Source: Phytoseiulus persimilis (taxonomy: Eukaryota; Arthropoda; Arachnida; Mesostigmata; Phytoseiidae). From it: a stretch of 64,000 nt of DNA. A model generated the notes under the pieces. It had not been told where the DNA came from, did not search any database, and saw nothing but the letters and a program-made list of their open reading frames with translations. Positions within the stretch are counted from its first letter, which is position 1, and each line of letters begins with the position of its first letter. The stretch lies in assembly GCA_037576195.1 (NCBI GenBank), contig CM075104.1, forward strand, positions 6,268,775-6,332,774, written 5' to 3'. Shown one piece after another: positions 23,690 to 37,400 of this stretch. The translations under genes were made by a program, and so were the position numbers.

Positions 23690-24202
23690 CACGGCGCGCT
23701 GGTCACCCTAGTGACTCTCTCTTTACGTGTCGATTTATTGACGGTTCCTGAAGTGAGAGAATTCAACTCGGGCGCCCACAGGAGTCGGAATCTCACGCGC
23801 CCGAACTCGCGCATCGCAGGGCTGCGATTCCAACAACGGAGGGGGGGGGGGTGAATAAAGTTTTCGGAGCGGTCGACTCTCAGCGATCCTCCATACACGA
23901 AGTATTCTGATAGAAGTCGCGAATACGGCGGGTTCCGATCCTCGAGCTGAACAGGGACAGCAATTGAGGAAAACAAACAACTCTTGACTTCTTAGATGCA
24001 GCCTGCTTTGTGAAGCACGAAGGTTTCGGCGAAAAAGGGGCAGTGGGAGGACCGAGTTCGGGCAGGGAGCGGACTCACGGAGGGCGGCTTCGGACCGGTG
24101 AGGCTCGTTGAAAGACGGCGAGAGACGGCCGAAGGGTTGGAATGGATTTCATTTGTAAAACAATTTCGCGTCCTCCGTTTTCTTTCCCGTTTGCTCACTC
24201 AG

Positions 24203-24517
24203 CCATCGTCTTCGATCCAATGGATTTGGGTTGACTTCGTTCGACAAAAATTCGACGCTCTCTCCGGAGTCTCTCTATTACTCCGAATGGATTGATCCAG
24301 AGCTCATGAATTTCGATTGCAATGCATTCGGAACCCTTCGGCTAGATCTGTGGAATCGGGAAGCAGATCAGATACAGCAGCAGCTCGACAGCAGGATCAG
24401 AAAACTGAGAGGTTTATGCGAAAGTCGTCCACAACTTTACCAACAGATTGCCGCCGAGAGCCGTCCATTCCAATACTTCCCAGCGTCGTCCAATTTTTAC
24501 GTAGTTTCGGCTTCAGG
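24203..24517 (+). CDS. Candidate exon of an unrecognised nested gene
   Basis: A 105-codon segment is open in one frame between an acceptor-like site (TTTTCTTTCCCGTTTGCTCACTCAG, ending 24202) and a donor-like site (TTCAG then GTGAGG at 24518). It includes SEWIDPELMNFDCNAFGTLR, LDLWNREADQIQQQLDSRIR and LYQQIAAESRPFQYF. Composition is protein-like (Asp, Glu, Gln, Leu, Ile) rather than Arg/Ser/Pro-rich like most chance frames here. The middle part could form a helix or short coiled coil. I do not recognise a family. A second acceptor-like site at 25102 (CATTCGCAG then GTCAGATAG) would continue in phase with a short charged tail ending at a stop near 25160, but that tail is (GA)n-derived and doubtful. 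It lies antisense inside the 27.6-kb Dscam intron. It could still be a chance open frame. Confidence 0.3.
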
Positions 24518-26460
24518 TGAGGTCCTGGTCAGGGGCTGTAAAGTGCCGTCTTAAACAGCGTGGGAGGCTGTGAAGAGCTCGATAACTTCCATCCGCGTCG
24601 CGCAGAGCAAGTGTTTCAATGTTTTCCTTCGGACGACCAGTTGGAAAAACATCGAAGCGGGGATGGTATAACGAGGTCGCGAAGGAGGAACAAGGAGCGT
24701 GTTCCAGGTGTTCCCAAAGTCTCGGCCATTTTTGCGGACACTGTGTGCGCGCCAGGCTTTGATGGCCTGAATCCAAGCTCCGGGGTATCGAACGCCGCCG
24801 CCTTTGATTGTTCAGGGGGAGAGCTTCGAGATCAGGTTCTCTTCTCCTGCACGCGTTTCAGCCACGCAATCGGACTCATCGGCCACCTGGCGAGGCCTGT
24901 TACGTCCTTTCCGCCTGTGACTGCTGCCGCCAATGTGATGATAATCATAATCATCATCGATATGATCTCTTGTTAGATGTTGCCCAAGGAGTGCGCTCGT
25001 GCAATCGTTGGTTCAATGAGAGGGTCAACCGGTTCATTCTGGGAATGTTGGTCGTCCGCTCGTTTGCTAATGCTATCAATCCACTTCACGTCTCATTCGC
25101 AGGTCAGATAGAGAGAGAGATAGAGAGAAAGAGAGGGAGAGAGGAAAAGAGACAGGGATAACAGAGAAGAGGAAGGAGAAGCGGGGGGGACAAACGCCAT
25201 GTTCCGCTCTCGGTAGTTTCGATAACCCCTGAAAATTCACACCGTCGACTCCTGCTAACTTTACATGCGTCCCATCTGCTGACTCTCGTCGCTCGGAGCA
25301 ATCGCTCATCCCAGAATAATTTGAAGCGCTTGACCTCGAACCACGACAAGGCCATCCCGGTCAAGCGCGCGCAAAGTGCTCCAGCATCATCGCGTCGAGT
25401 CACCGTAGGCTGACTCCGGTGTCATTTCATGGCCAGATATGTAGCTTCGGAATGACAGCCGAATCCGCCCCCACAGTCGAGCAACACGTTTCTATATTCA
25501 CTTCTGAGTCGTCCGGAGCCGAATCGAATGCATCCGATCAGCGAATTTCGTCATGTCACCTCGGCAGCTTTCGGGGGGTGAGCTAGCAAAATCAACATGG
25601 AGCGGAATCATCACGCGAGAAGCTAGAATCGCTCGAGACCCGAGGCTAGCAGTACATTGAGGACTGGGAAGGCTCGGGGTATAGCGTGTGTAAGCCCGAC
25701 GACAAGGGATGAGCGTTTTTATCGAAGTAGATTGAAAATTTTAATCTCTTCCCTGGGAGCGTTGCAGAGCCCCGAGCAGCAACAGGGTCACAAGAGATCG
25801 GGAAGAATGGCGTTGGAGGCGATAGCCAAAGAGCTCAGGTGAATGTACGTCGGAATGTCACGGCAAACTCTCGTGTCCACGTAATCGGATTCAACGTATT
25901 CAGATACGAAATGCCATTTATGTCCCCCGGAATACTCCCCTGCTCTATGTAGAGTGCATGGAAAAACCCAACTCCCTTCCGTGCTTTCGGGATCGCGGCT
26001 CCGGGTCGTGCCGCTGATTCAATCTGGTTGCGCCGGAGCACTCAGAGTACCAGAGTGTTTTGTGCGGTCCGGGACCGAGCTTTTCTCCAGTTTTTCCTTC
26101 ACGCATCTTGTATCGTTACGGTACCAGTTGACTTTGCTCAGTTTCCTGCATGGGTGTGCCGCGCCTCGGTTCGAATCCCAGGCCTCCTCGCGCCAGATCA
26201 CGGACTGCTCCTCTCGCTCCGCGATAGAACTGAATCGGCAACCTCAACCCGTGGCGAGAATCAGAGCACCACACGGGCTTACCACTGGGGTCGAATGGTT
26301 GGTGAGTGGATCGACGTTATTTGCCGTAATTCAAACTCAGGAGTCCCGTTCTCACCGGTTCGTGCAAACCTCAGCTCTATTCGCCTGTGGAAGCTCCGCC
26401 CTGGACGAGCTCCCTGGGGATAGCTTCATTATCGGCTACGTTGCATCGTAGCCCGATGAT

Positions 26461-26490
26461 CAATTGATTGATTGATCGATTGACTGACTG
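26461..26490 (+). repeat. (GATT)n / (GACT)n repeat
   Basis: CAATTGATTGATTGATCGAT followed by TGACTGACTG. Confidence 0.93.
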
Positions 26491-27795
26491 GGACGAGCTT
26501 CTAACGATCGGCTCCACGAGCAGCCCCTTGGAGTTGACGGACATTCAATGAACTGGTGATCGAAGAACGGACTCGGTTGGTTAGTCTCCATGAAAAGGGG
26601 AGGCTGGTCGTCGCCGCCAACCCCTTGATCGGGTTGTATATGGGAGGCGCATCGCTTTTCCGCATACATTCTCGTATGGACAAATCTACGGAGAAGCGCC
26701 GTATCGTGGCCCTAGTGGTGAGCGACTACTCCACAGTACTGGTATGGGGGGAGCTGAAGTGGTCCGTGCTTCGTGTCGGATCGGCGAATCGTTGAGGATG
26801 ACGAACACTGTCCCTGGAAAGATCCCGCATTCCCGGAGTGATCGCAAGTATCTGATTGTTGGGAGACAAACAAGTCGAGCTCCACTCGAAGAGTAGCTTG
26901 GTTTTCGGACATCCGCTTGGTTCCATGGTTTTGAATCGATCTCTCGCTGGGGAACGGCTGCGCGGTGAGAAGAAAGTCTGGATGGAGACGAGGAATAACT
27001 AACTCGCCCGTCCGCCTGGTGGAGAAGGATCTCTCCGCATCGGAATCAGCAGACAGCAAGTGAGCCAGCAGGTGAAAGGAGACGATGAAAAAAGACGACG
27101 AAAATGAGGGAGACCGAGCCGAATCGACGACTCCCTGTATTTTTCTTTCAGCTTTCCGATTCTCGTCGTCTTCGTTTGTCGTCGTCGTCGACGACGGCGA
27201 CTGGAGATAGGAATCTCGTTTAAGCGTTGAAGAAACGTTCGGTCGCCGCTCCCTCAACGCAAACGAACGGAAAGAAAGGAACGCCGAAAAAAAAAAAACG
27301 AGGAGACAACCTGACACTGATAGGCTCCGACTACCTTGGCAGCTTGAGAGCAGCACCAGTGCCAAAGTTGAGTTCGAACAGAAAACGATAGAAGAAGAAA
27401 GGAGGAAAAACTCACAAAGACACATCGGCCGGGTGAGAAGACGGGAGACGAGAGCGCAACCGTAGGTCGATGGCTCGACAACGGTGAGGAAAGAGGGCAG
27501 CATGCTGAGAAGCGAGCAAAAACGGAGAACCCACTACAGAACTCGATCCATAGTGGTCAAAGGCCTTCGTCTACAAGTCCAAAAAGGCTTGCGCAGAAAC
27601 ATCGGAGCTCTGGGGAGCAACGCAGAAATCCCCTCCTCGAGACAGCTCTCTGGCGAACCTTCTGATCCTTGAGAACCTTGAGACACCTAGAGGAGCTTGC
27701 TCGGCGTCCAACAGACCTTTTCCAACTGACGACAGAGAGAATGAGAGCGAGAAAAGGATCGGTAGAGAGGGAGCGGAAGAGAGCGGAAACGACAG

Positions 27796-27800
<5 letters not shown>

Positions 27801-27880
<80 letters not shown>
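27801..27880 (+). repeat. (GA)40 microsatellite
   Basis: An uninterrupted run of 40 GA units, the longest simple repeat in the window, lies within the large Dscam intron. The minus strand (the Dscam transcript) reads (CT)n, a pyrimidine-rich tract. Confidence 0.98.
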
Positions 27881-27883
<3 letters not shown>

Positions 27884-29611
27884 GCAACATCTAAGCCCGT
27901 CGTGATTACCCACACACGAACTCGTCGCCGACTCGATCTTTATTCGACCGACTCAATCCTCTTTGTCAAACCCGCTCGAGCACGAGGTCTCAACTCTCAG
28001 CGAGAGCTCTGCGCAGTGGGCAGTTGCTTGAGCTTACAACACACCGAGAGGAGACATGACACAAACGAGAAAGGGTGGAGAGGGACGAGACGATAGGGGG
28101 AGAATGAGAAGCACAAGGAAGGAAAAGAGGAGCAGGGAGGAAACGAGGCACGAGTGAACGAGCTGTTGTTGCTCGAGAGCCTGCTTAGCGTACGTGCGTC
28201 GAATCAGAGAGACAGTTGTAGGAGATCTACGGGGGAAAAACTGGAAAACAGGCTGGTCAGGAGCTTTCATCAAACAGAACAGCCGAGCGCCGTGCCACGT
28301 GACTTATGGTCAGCTCAAGATGTCCCCCAAATCGTTCGGGAGATCACCATCAACTCGTGCTCTCATCTTGTTATCGCAGATCTCAACTTCGTGGGGAAAC
28401 TTCGAAGTTCAAACAAGAGGGATCATTTTTCATCCGGCCGCTGCTGTCACGCCGAACCGCAGATAAGTCCTGGAAAGATCCATACGTCCGTCGAAGCAAA
28501 GCCTCGCAAAGGTAATTTGATTCTCCTCGGGTCGCCAGGAACTCACGGTCGAGTTTGGTATCTCTTGCATTCATTCTTGCTCCCTCTGGTGCTTATGGTA
28601 TTGCCTCTGGTCAGATGGCGATGTTGACAACGGGAATGTTTCCCTCGCTGCGGCGGCAGGCCTCTTAAGAAGGGGCGACATAGCTGAACAAACCGTTGAC
28701 GCTTCCATAGACCAGTTCTGCTCTGAGCTCTTGAGCTCTGTGATATTCTGAGCTGCATTCAATGCGATTCTCCTCTATTTGCTGTCGGAGTTCTATCGAA
28801 AAAACTTTTGTCAGCACCGTTGCCGACGGAACGCTGATCTTCCGAACAGTTCAGAGCACATCTCACTCGAGCCCCGATTGAGTCACAGCTCCTTGCTGTG
28901 GGGATCGAAATATCGGTTTGATATCGACTGAGTACAGACACACTCGAGCAGTGACTTGCGAACCCGCTCTTATCCTTCCTCTCGAGAACGATGGCCAGAC
29001 CTCCGTGGGTATCTTGCTCTGGGTTCAAGTGAGCGGACGGTACGCAGTAACCGCACGCCGGCGTAAACGAATTGCTCGTTTTCTGCTCGCGCTTCGACCA
29101 ACCGCTTGTCAGGTATTCAAATAAGCACCAGCTTTGCCGCCGTTGAGAGCCGCGCACAGGAACGACACGCATCCACAACATGCAGACGCACTCATTTCTC
29201 AGCCCGCGCTGAGCGAATCGTTGACGTTGGCGTCGATGGCGCCAGGCTTCCAATCAAGCCGAGATGCGAAGCGATGAGCAGGCGAAGAAAAACACGCTCC
29301 GCATTAGTCTGCGTCACAGTGAGCGACTCTTGTGCATCATGTTCTCAGCCCGTTTCCCCCCGCCTGAGAATAAGACGGACAGACATGCATCAGCACGCTT
29401 ATTTAAGTGGCTGGCCGACCCGTCGCTCGTTTTCGAGCCACGACGACGACGACGACCACCACGACGTAAACGGCAGTAACGTCAACGACAACATGTCAAG
29501 AACGAAAAAGCAGGAAGCCGATGTGGGACGAGGGAAAAAACCGAAGCCTTCTCCTCTCGTGTGGACTCGCTCCACTCCGAGACGCAGTGCTGTTCCAATC
29601 AACGGTCGGCT

Positions 29612-29768
29612 CCCTCTGAACTTCCCCTCTCTCTCTATTCCGTTCGTCTTCTCCCCCAGCTCTCTCTCTGGTCCGTTCGCCTTCTCTCCCATCTCTCTCA
29701 TTCCCTCTCCTCTCTCACTATTCCTCTCTCTCCATCTCACTATTCCTCTCTCTCCTCCTCTCTTACTC
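29612..29768 (+). repeat. CT-rich minisatellite-like block
   Basis: Long pyrimidine-rich block with recurring CTCTCTCT, ATTCC(G/T/C) and TCCGTTCG(T/C)CTTCTC words. The unit TCCGTTCG.CTTCTC.C recurs about 45 bases apart, and CACTATTCCTCTCTCTCC recurs further right. It appears to have grown by local duplication. Confidence 0.8.
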
Positions 29769-30711
29769 CTTGATGCCATATCGTCGAGCGCCAGCGACTT
29801 TGAGGACAGTCTACGGTGGTCAGTAGTGTATTCCTCTGCGAACAGCCGCTACTTTCGATGCTGATGTTGAGAACGCTACGGCTGATGTTGCTGTTGTTGC
29901 TGCTGGAGTTGTTGTCGTCGTTAGCCCGACGAACACCGAGCTCGCTTCGCAAGCAGGGAAACACGCCTCGCGACACACAGACCGACTTACCGAGCGACCG
30001 GCATCTTCTGTTGGCAAGGCTCCAAGCCAGAGAGACTGATAGCCATTTTAGCTGTCGGACGTCTCTCTCACCCGTTCTCGCTCATCGTAGCCTCATTCCT
30101 CTCGCGTCCCGTGCCACCGGGCAGGGAGGCCAGCCAGCCGGCTCGCCGGTCAGTCAGCTAGCTAGCAGCCAGAAGTGACTGTGGACGACCACGATACACC
30201 CGTTTCCCGTTGTTGATGGCCGAGCGTTTGACGTCGCCGAAGGATCAGACGACAACGAGAACCAGGACCGCCAATGGAAACCGAGTATAAACAAAGGGCC
30301 AACATTAGGTATCAATCTCGTCGTGAGCGCTGCAGTTCGTCAGCTTGCCAGCGAGTCGCCCTCTTTCGCGCCGGCCAACAAACTTTGCCTCGAGTTCTCC
30401 GGCCTGAATTCGTCGCCGAAACTCTCGACGCGCGAGTTCCCGAGGCGAAGAACTCTGAACTGACCCCTCGCCGACCCGTCTTTTCAGCCGCGCTGAGGAA
30501 GCGGATGGAGGGAGAGAGTTTACTTAAATGCTCAACTTTGTTGTTGGCAAACTCAGCAAGGCGACGGGGAGGCCAAACAGGCGCTGGACAAGCGGGCAGA
30601 TGGCGGTCCGGTTATACACGTCAGTTTCGCCAAGGAAGTTGGCAATTTAGCGCAAGAAGCGAGTACGAGAAAAAAGCATAGACGTTAGGAGGATCGACCT
30701 GGCAACGACAG

Positions 30712-30743
30712 GCCCGCCCGCCCGCCCGCTCGCTCGCCCGCGG
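30712..30743 (+). repeat. (CCCG)n / (CTCG)n repeat
   Basis: Five CCCG-type units followed by CTCGCTCGCCCGCGG. Confidence 0.95.
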
Positions 30744-33700
30744 ACAAAACAACAGATTCACGCGGAGCCTATGCGAACGAAAGAGCTAATGAACGTCGTC
30801 ACCCTACGCTCTTAAGCAATTAGCCAACCTGACGACCCGATCAAGCCAGTCGTTTGCTAGTTCAGCCGCCGGCCGGTCGCCCGACCCCCGGTCCGATCGT
30901 TCGTCCGCTTACAAGCTTGCTATCACTTAGAAAGGGATCAGGGAACGATCGAGAAGAGCGTGGCCAATGACTCAAAACTCCGGGACAGCCTTCTGGGAAG
31001 AATTCGATTTCTCATCAGAGAGACGACCTCTGAACATTACGGATTCTGGACATCTGATTCCGCTCGCTGTATCATTGACAGGAAAATGACAGTCCCATTC
31101 CATGGACCTACACTGAACATCCGGTGGGAACAATACTCTCACGCTCGCAGTGATGCGAAAGTTTCTCAGCGAATCCGATTGGTAATCTTGCTGCAGGAGC
31201 GTGGTAAGGGCCTCGGCTGATGCGTTGAGGAGTCGAGCCGGTGCGAGGAGGCTGGGGGCGAACTCGGCGAGACCGGAACCCAAGTTAGTGACAAACTTGG
31301 GAACCGGATGGCTCCCGAACGCCAACTGAGAGGAAGGCAGGACCTCGACCGCGAGCCAAGACAATCCTGGGAAACGCTCCGCTCAACTGTTGACGGATTC
31401 GACGGGCGTTCCGAGGCGATTCGTTCGGAGCCGAGGGGTGTGGAGGAGCCGCTTCGGGGGAGGTGACGAATAAAACTTCGAGGCTCGGAAGACAACCCGA
31501 GCACAGTTCGTGATCAGAGGCGTCTGCGGCGCTCGGAGGCTGCTCGATAGTAATGCTCATGGATTGTATATCCTCTCGTTTGATTGATCGCTCATTCTCG
31601 AAGTAGGGCTTTGCTATCCAACCTCCTCGTGAGCCGGGTGTCGGCCCGGGGAGAAAGCCGAGCGTTCATAGGAGCGTCGGGAGGGAACAGCAGCAGACGT
31701 GAATTTTCACGGATCGTTCTTCGGAGAGAACGCGATACGGCGGAAAGCCCAGATAGGTGCCGTACTACAGGGCGATTGTGCGAGACATCAGCAGAGCAGA
31801 GATTCCGGCCCAGAAGCCTCTTCATCCGTCCAATCACTCCATCTCCAGCACTCGCCAAATTCTCGATCTCTGATCCTCGAGGAAGGGAATCCGGAATGAT
31901 GAGGCGAACGAATATCCCAAAGAGACGAAAACAGAACGTGCCGATTCCAGCCGAGATGGCCAATGCAGGGGAAGTTATTGTGAGCGCCTTCGCTGCTCGA
32001 TCGAAAACCGCGTCGCGGAACTCCAACGAATTGGGGGAAGTTCGTTCAGGCGCTCACAAATGTGGACGTACAGGTGGAAGGAAAGCAAGCGGAGGTGGAG
32101 CGATGGGGGAAGCGGGTGGCCGACGGATATATAAGCGGAAGAATCAACAGGAGACCGCGCAGGAGCTGGCTGTAGAAGAGTTCTCTCTCGAGGATGTTTA
32201 GACCTGAAGACACTTGAAAACCCTCCTCTTTCTCGTACTTGAAGCGCTCGTCGTTCCCCACTTTTCATCTTCCCCGTTATTCTCCCGATTCCGCCAATAC
32301 TACCAGTTCGAAAGCTGGAACAGTTCCGACCCCCAGCACAGTCTAACGAACGAACGAAGTAGAAAGAATATTCTAAAGTGGATTTGTCGCTGCGTCCGAC
32401 TCTCTCCAGGTAGCTCAAAGAAAGAAAAAAACTCTCAAGTAGTCCTTAGATCTGAATCGTTCACTGCTCGCTCGCTCGCTTCAGCAGCTCTTCGTTCCTT
32501 TCGTTTCTACTTCCAACGAGTCATCTCCTGCACTGCAAAGAAAACTTCACCATGACAAAGTTCTCGCCAACCCGCGCGGAATATTGTGCGATTGGTCACT
32601 TCTTCCCCACTGCGAGTGGTGATCAACCGCCTCAAGCTGAGCATTTATACCAGTTCTTTCCCTCTTTGAGAGATTTTCCCGACTGAGTCGTGCGCACGCC
32701 AGGGGAGAGGAGGACCCGTGGGAAGCGTTCATGAAGTCAGGACCTACGAGCTCTGACCCCCCGTCCGAGACAGCGTCAATGTAGCTCTGAGAGCGTATGG
32801 AGGGGGCAGATTGTTCCGACCCCTCGCAGCCATCTCATCGGTTCGGACCGACACTTTTCAGAAAGTGGCGCTTCCTGAATACGTCGGCAGTGCTCTGCCG
32901 GAAGTTCACCGAGCGTTCCTGTTCGAATTCACAGCGGCCATCGATCATCGTGCGTCCATTCGACCGTCGCACGAGGGGAGAAACGGACCGAAACAACAAA
33001 CCCATTCACAAAGACTTCTGACAGGACGGAGTGGCTGGTTTTGTTTCTTTCCACGGCCGTGTGTTTCCAAGTTGCGGCCTGATCCGTGTCATATATCTCA
33101 ACGTCGCAATGCGTGGCGACGGTCTTAGCGCGCGGCGTAGAGGGAATGCAAATGCTGCGAATAAATTCTCATTCTCATATAGCGTCGCTTCTTCCTCGCG
33201 CGCTACGCGCCCACTAGCCGCATCGCGGGTCTCGTCTCTGCTTCCCCCGCAGAGAGCGATGCCACTCGTCCTTCTTTTGCGACGCCATCTCAACGCGGCG
33301 CGGGGGGGACAAAAGGGACGGCGGATGCGGCGGCAGCAGCGGTGGAGCACAGAGAAACGTGGAAAGGGCTAACGCTTTTGTCTGCTGGCGTGTTTAGTGA
33401 CTCGTAAAGTAGTGGTAGTTGTGGTGGTGGCGGCGGTAGACGACATACGACAACATATGAATACGCCGACTGAGGGACGGGAGGGAGCCCGATGCGGACG
33501 AGGGAGGTCTAGCAGCATAAAACCAACAGGTCGTCGACGCTCATTGTCTTCTCCCAGCGGTCGTGTTGCTTTGAACTGGAATACCTCAAGCCCTTCGTCG
33601 CACTCGTTCACCTCAATTCTTGTGTGTGACCAGGCTGAGACCGGTCCAACAATGCCCCGATGTTGCCGAGAGCTTGAAGACGTAGCGGATGACTCAATGA

Positions 33701-34194
33701 GCGCATGCCCACAAGCCCGATCGAGCTTGCCACACCTGTACTTGCATAGAATACGCTCGGTATCAAATGCTCACGGACGCGGGCTCGCTGGAGTTTCCGG
33801 ACAGACTCCTGCTGCACAAGCGAGATTGACGTGCACAGCGCCACTCGATCGGTCGGAGAGCAAGAACAAGAACAGATGAAGGTCGTCAGCAGGAGAAGGA
33901 AGGAAACACCTTTGCTCGCGAGGAATATTAGCTAAATGAGATTAAAGAGACAAACTTGAAAATAACAAGCGATTGATTCAATGACAACAGACGGAGCAGC
34001 GGTGTAAAACGCTGTCCGAATTCTGATGGACGCAGGCTCAAGCGATCATGTGATCTTGCTAAGTGCCTTCAAGGAGGTTCAGAGAATGAGTCCAGGGAGC
34101 TGTTCGAGGAGCACCCGGCGGCAGCAGCGGCTCCGAGTACCCAACGAGCCGGGGACCGAGCAGCGGGCAGATGGCTGGATAGAGAGATAGACCC

Positions 34195-34213
34195 ACTGAC
34201 TGACTGACTGACG
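34195..34213 (+). repeat. (TGAC)n tetranucleotide repeat
   Basis: CTGACTGACTGACTGACG, about four and a half copies. Confidence 0.95.
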
Positions 34214-34444
34214 CCCGATGCGACGGACGGGGAAAAAAGAGAACGATGCTGCTATCTCGTTAGACAACACGCAGCGTCCTGTCCTCTTCCCGTCCTCCTA
34301 CTCCTCGTTTTCAACGATGTCCTCATCGTTGTCCTGGAGGTTCTCCTCCCAGCCGTTGCAGCAGAGGCATCTTGATTAGAAACAAGATCTCGTTTCAGAG
34401 CGTCGCAAGCTTCCTTCCGCTCGTCCGAATCCTTCGCAATAACA

Positions 34445-34456
34445 CCCCCCCCCCCC
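34445..34456 (+). repeat. Poly-C tract (C12)
   Basis: Twelve consecutive C bases, followed by TCCC. Confidence 0.97.
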
Positions 34457-37400
34457 TCCCTGACGTCTGACACTCTCACGACTAATCTCGGTGCTCACGG
34501 GAGACGCGCTATCCCCGTCAAAGCGCTCTACAACTGAATCGACCTTGGACTATCAACATTCCGAGAGGAATAACTTGGATTGACTACGTGGACGCGATGG
34601 CGACTTGAGAGAGAAGACTTCTGGCACATTGACTGGGGCTCCACTTCTGATGTCAGCCAACGCGGGAGAGGAGAATCCAGGAGAACTGGTTGGCTGCTCG
34701 GCTTCCGATCGTATCTTGAGTGCGCAACTCCGCGACGGGATTGGCTGAGCAAGCAAAACGGATGGCTAGTGAGAGCCGCTCATCCACGTCGTCGTTCTCG
34801 TCGTTGTTTTTTAATGAGTAAGGCAAGCTTAATGCCGGCAGCAGCGGGTGTTCCTAATTCAATTTGTTAATCCAGGATAAGAGCCAAGAAAAAGGACAAC
34901 GAGGATAAGTTCTCCGCTCGCTCAAACACTTCTTGCAAAACGCTGGGAACTCGACCCGCTTTAAAGCTCGCTCGGCGCTCCCGTTTTTTTCCTCGCTACC
35001 TAGGCACGAGCCGCGGCTACCGCTCATTGAGAGGACTCTGTTGCTTCTCGTATTCTCGAACATTCTCCGTCTCGTCGTCCCCTCACTTGGAGCTCGTCCC
35101 TAATTGAAACGTGACTTCGTTGGCATCTGTAGCTCTAGCCGCTTGACATTGCCCCCGATTCCGAGGTATGACAGGGTTCTGGCTGGAAGAACGAGTGTTT
35201 TTTCTAGATGATGATGGGAGCTGAGAGAAAGGTGCGATTCCCCATGTCTCACGCGAGGATTATCGAAACAGGATGCCCAGGGGTACGGGCGTCGAAAGGA
35301 TCCGTTGCCCTTCACATTCCGGAGCTTGCTCTCTGCGAGACATGTGCCCGCACAGGTATTATGTGCAAGGCACTCGAACAACACCCTGGATAAGTTCTCG
35401 GTCCCAGTCTCAGCTGCTCATGGGCCCGAGAGACGCGAGTATGATGATGAATATTCAAGTAGGCAGAGTTCTGGTTTATAAACAGAGGAGCAAGCGCGGG
35501 CAATGTATGGAGTACGCGGGAAAAATTCCCAGTTCCCTAACGATCATCGCGGTGATGAATGTAGGAGCGTGCTGTGAACTTGTCCGAACTATTCGACGAC
35601 TAGTTTCTTCATCCCTCTCGTCCTTTTCCCGATGATCCCCGTTCCCAGGAGTGCCCCTCTCGATCCCCCGCCAAGATACCTCACCGGTACTCGCGGAAAA
35701 TTCGCAGAACATTCTGGACCGAAGATGAAAATGAGAGTCCCTGAACCTGTCGGATGTGAGAAAATGGTGATTGTAGGTTTATGAATTTCGACCCATCCCA
35801 GGGAAGCGTTCTATAGCGCGGAGACTAGAAGAACGTAGGCCTGGAGGTTCCTTTCAAATGTCATCTTAGGTTCAGCCGCTATGGCGGCGGCGGCGGCTTC
35901 GATGGTGGCTTCGGCATAAAGTAAAAAAGCTTCAGGACCCCTCACGCAGCGCGGGAGGAACGGACCATCGATGGAACGAATCCAACGAGCCAAGCGAAAC
36001 ACTCACTTCTTGGGTAAAAAGCCTCGAGAGATTTGCCACCGCGCCACGTTCTCTTTTTCCTCGCCCGCATCTCCTCACTCCTATTCCCGCCCTGCTGCCC
36101 CCTATCTCTGTCGCTCTCGAAAAATCTCCAAAGGCCAAGCCGTGCTGAAGCAACACTTGTGGGCGTGTCTGAGAGTGTGGTTCCAAATCCACCGGATTCC
36201 GCAGTCTCGAACAAAGAGGCTTTGTTACGTTCCCGCCAAGTCAACGTTGACGCTCGCCCTCAGGAACGATATTTCTCATGCCCTCACAGCAAATCCTGCT
36301 CGAAGACTCCCGGACCGACAGACGAGAGTCACCAAACCATGAGCATAGGTCACGGTGCAGATGAAGTGAAGAACTGGGGGAAATGCTCGATATGAGTGCG
36401 GAGTTCTTGCGTGTTCGAGAATGTAGGAAGATTTGCATTCCTTTTTGTTTCTCTGTTGCCCTCGCGGATCCGGAGCATTCCTCTATCCCGGGGCCAGGGA
36501 GGGGAAAATGCGTGAGCACCCGAGACGAGCAAGAGAACGACGGAGAATAAATCGACACGTACGACGAACATCGATGAGATCGGGGCCAAAAAGCCGCTGT
36601 GGTCGGTAATACCCCATCACTTGGCCCAGGAGTTGAATATTCGCTTTCCCTTCTGAATTTAGGGAATGCTCGGCGTTTCCTGGGAGCGGCCCGGCGGAAA
36701 AAATCTAGAACTCGGTGCAACACACGCGCTCCGAGGAGGCGAGGATTCATCGTGTTCCAGCACAACACCTGCGCTGCTTTCGCGACAATTAATGGGCGAG
36801 CGGCGCGGCGCTAGCCGAGGGTTCCCGCTTCCAGGCGGACCCCGGAGTCCTTTTCTGTGGTGACGGCGTACACCGTCGTTCCAACAACGGCCGACTTTGC
36901 ATCGAAGCGGGTCTCAAAATATGTTTTACGAGCAGGCGCATTCGGTGCAGCCCGAGAGCGGCACGTTTCCCGCCGCCGCCCGCCGACACCTGTGTTAAGC
37001 GAGGCCTTCAGGTCCGCGAGGTCGGCGGGAGAAGAAGAAATCGGATCCATCAAATCTGTTCGGTGTCCTGGAAATGTGGCCAGGAGCGTTGGAGTTGACG
37101 CAAAATCTTCAACCGAAGTGGCCTCGATAACTGGAGCTCCCGACTGCTCGGGACATGCCGTACCAGGCCGGCTGCTTTGCGAGGATTCCACGAGTTGTTC
37201 GGTTCTAACGAGCTTCAGATCCTGTCAGTCGGAACGCAGTTGTTCACGGGAGTTCTTATTCGTAATAAGCTTGGCGTTTGCCGGTCGGAGAGGAAGTAGA
37301 CGGCACGCAGTGAGACGAGATACCGAGGAAAGTGGTTCTCCTACCGAGCCGGAATCGGCTCAGCCAACTGACTAGGTTTGGAAGAGACAGGGATTGAATA

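Larger units (their letters stand above)
15249..24202. other. Noncoding: Dscam intron 3, middle part
   Basis: It contains (AC)n at 15923-15936, AT-richer islands at about 16205-16275 and 16780-16970, a poly-T tract ending in TAG at 18884-18899, C-rich runs near 20306-20315, G20 at 23670-23689 and G11 at 23841-23851. A plus-strand acceptor-like pyrimidine stretch lies just before 24203. No recognised gene. Confidence 0.5.

Noticed and set aside
26160..26182. B-box-like GGTTCGAATCC, possible tRNA or SINE
   Set aside because: The T stem has a mismatch, no matching acceptor stem is found about 70 bases upstream, and no A box is evident.
26712..27503. 263-codon minus-strand open frame
   Set aside because: Low-complexity Ser/Phe/Leu-rich translation over simple-repeat DNA, no domain, and broken composition along its length.
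29106..29864. 252-codon plus-strand open frame
   Set aside because: Its second half is the translation of the CT-rich repeat block and a trinucleotide tract; no conserved motif.
31584..32201. 205-codon plus frame overlapped by a 144-codon minus frame
   Set aside because: Both strands are open over the same DNA, with no homology on either, so neither can be preferred.
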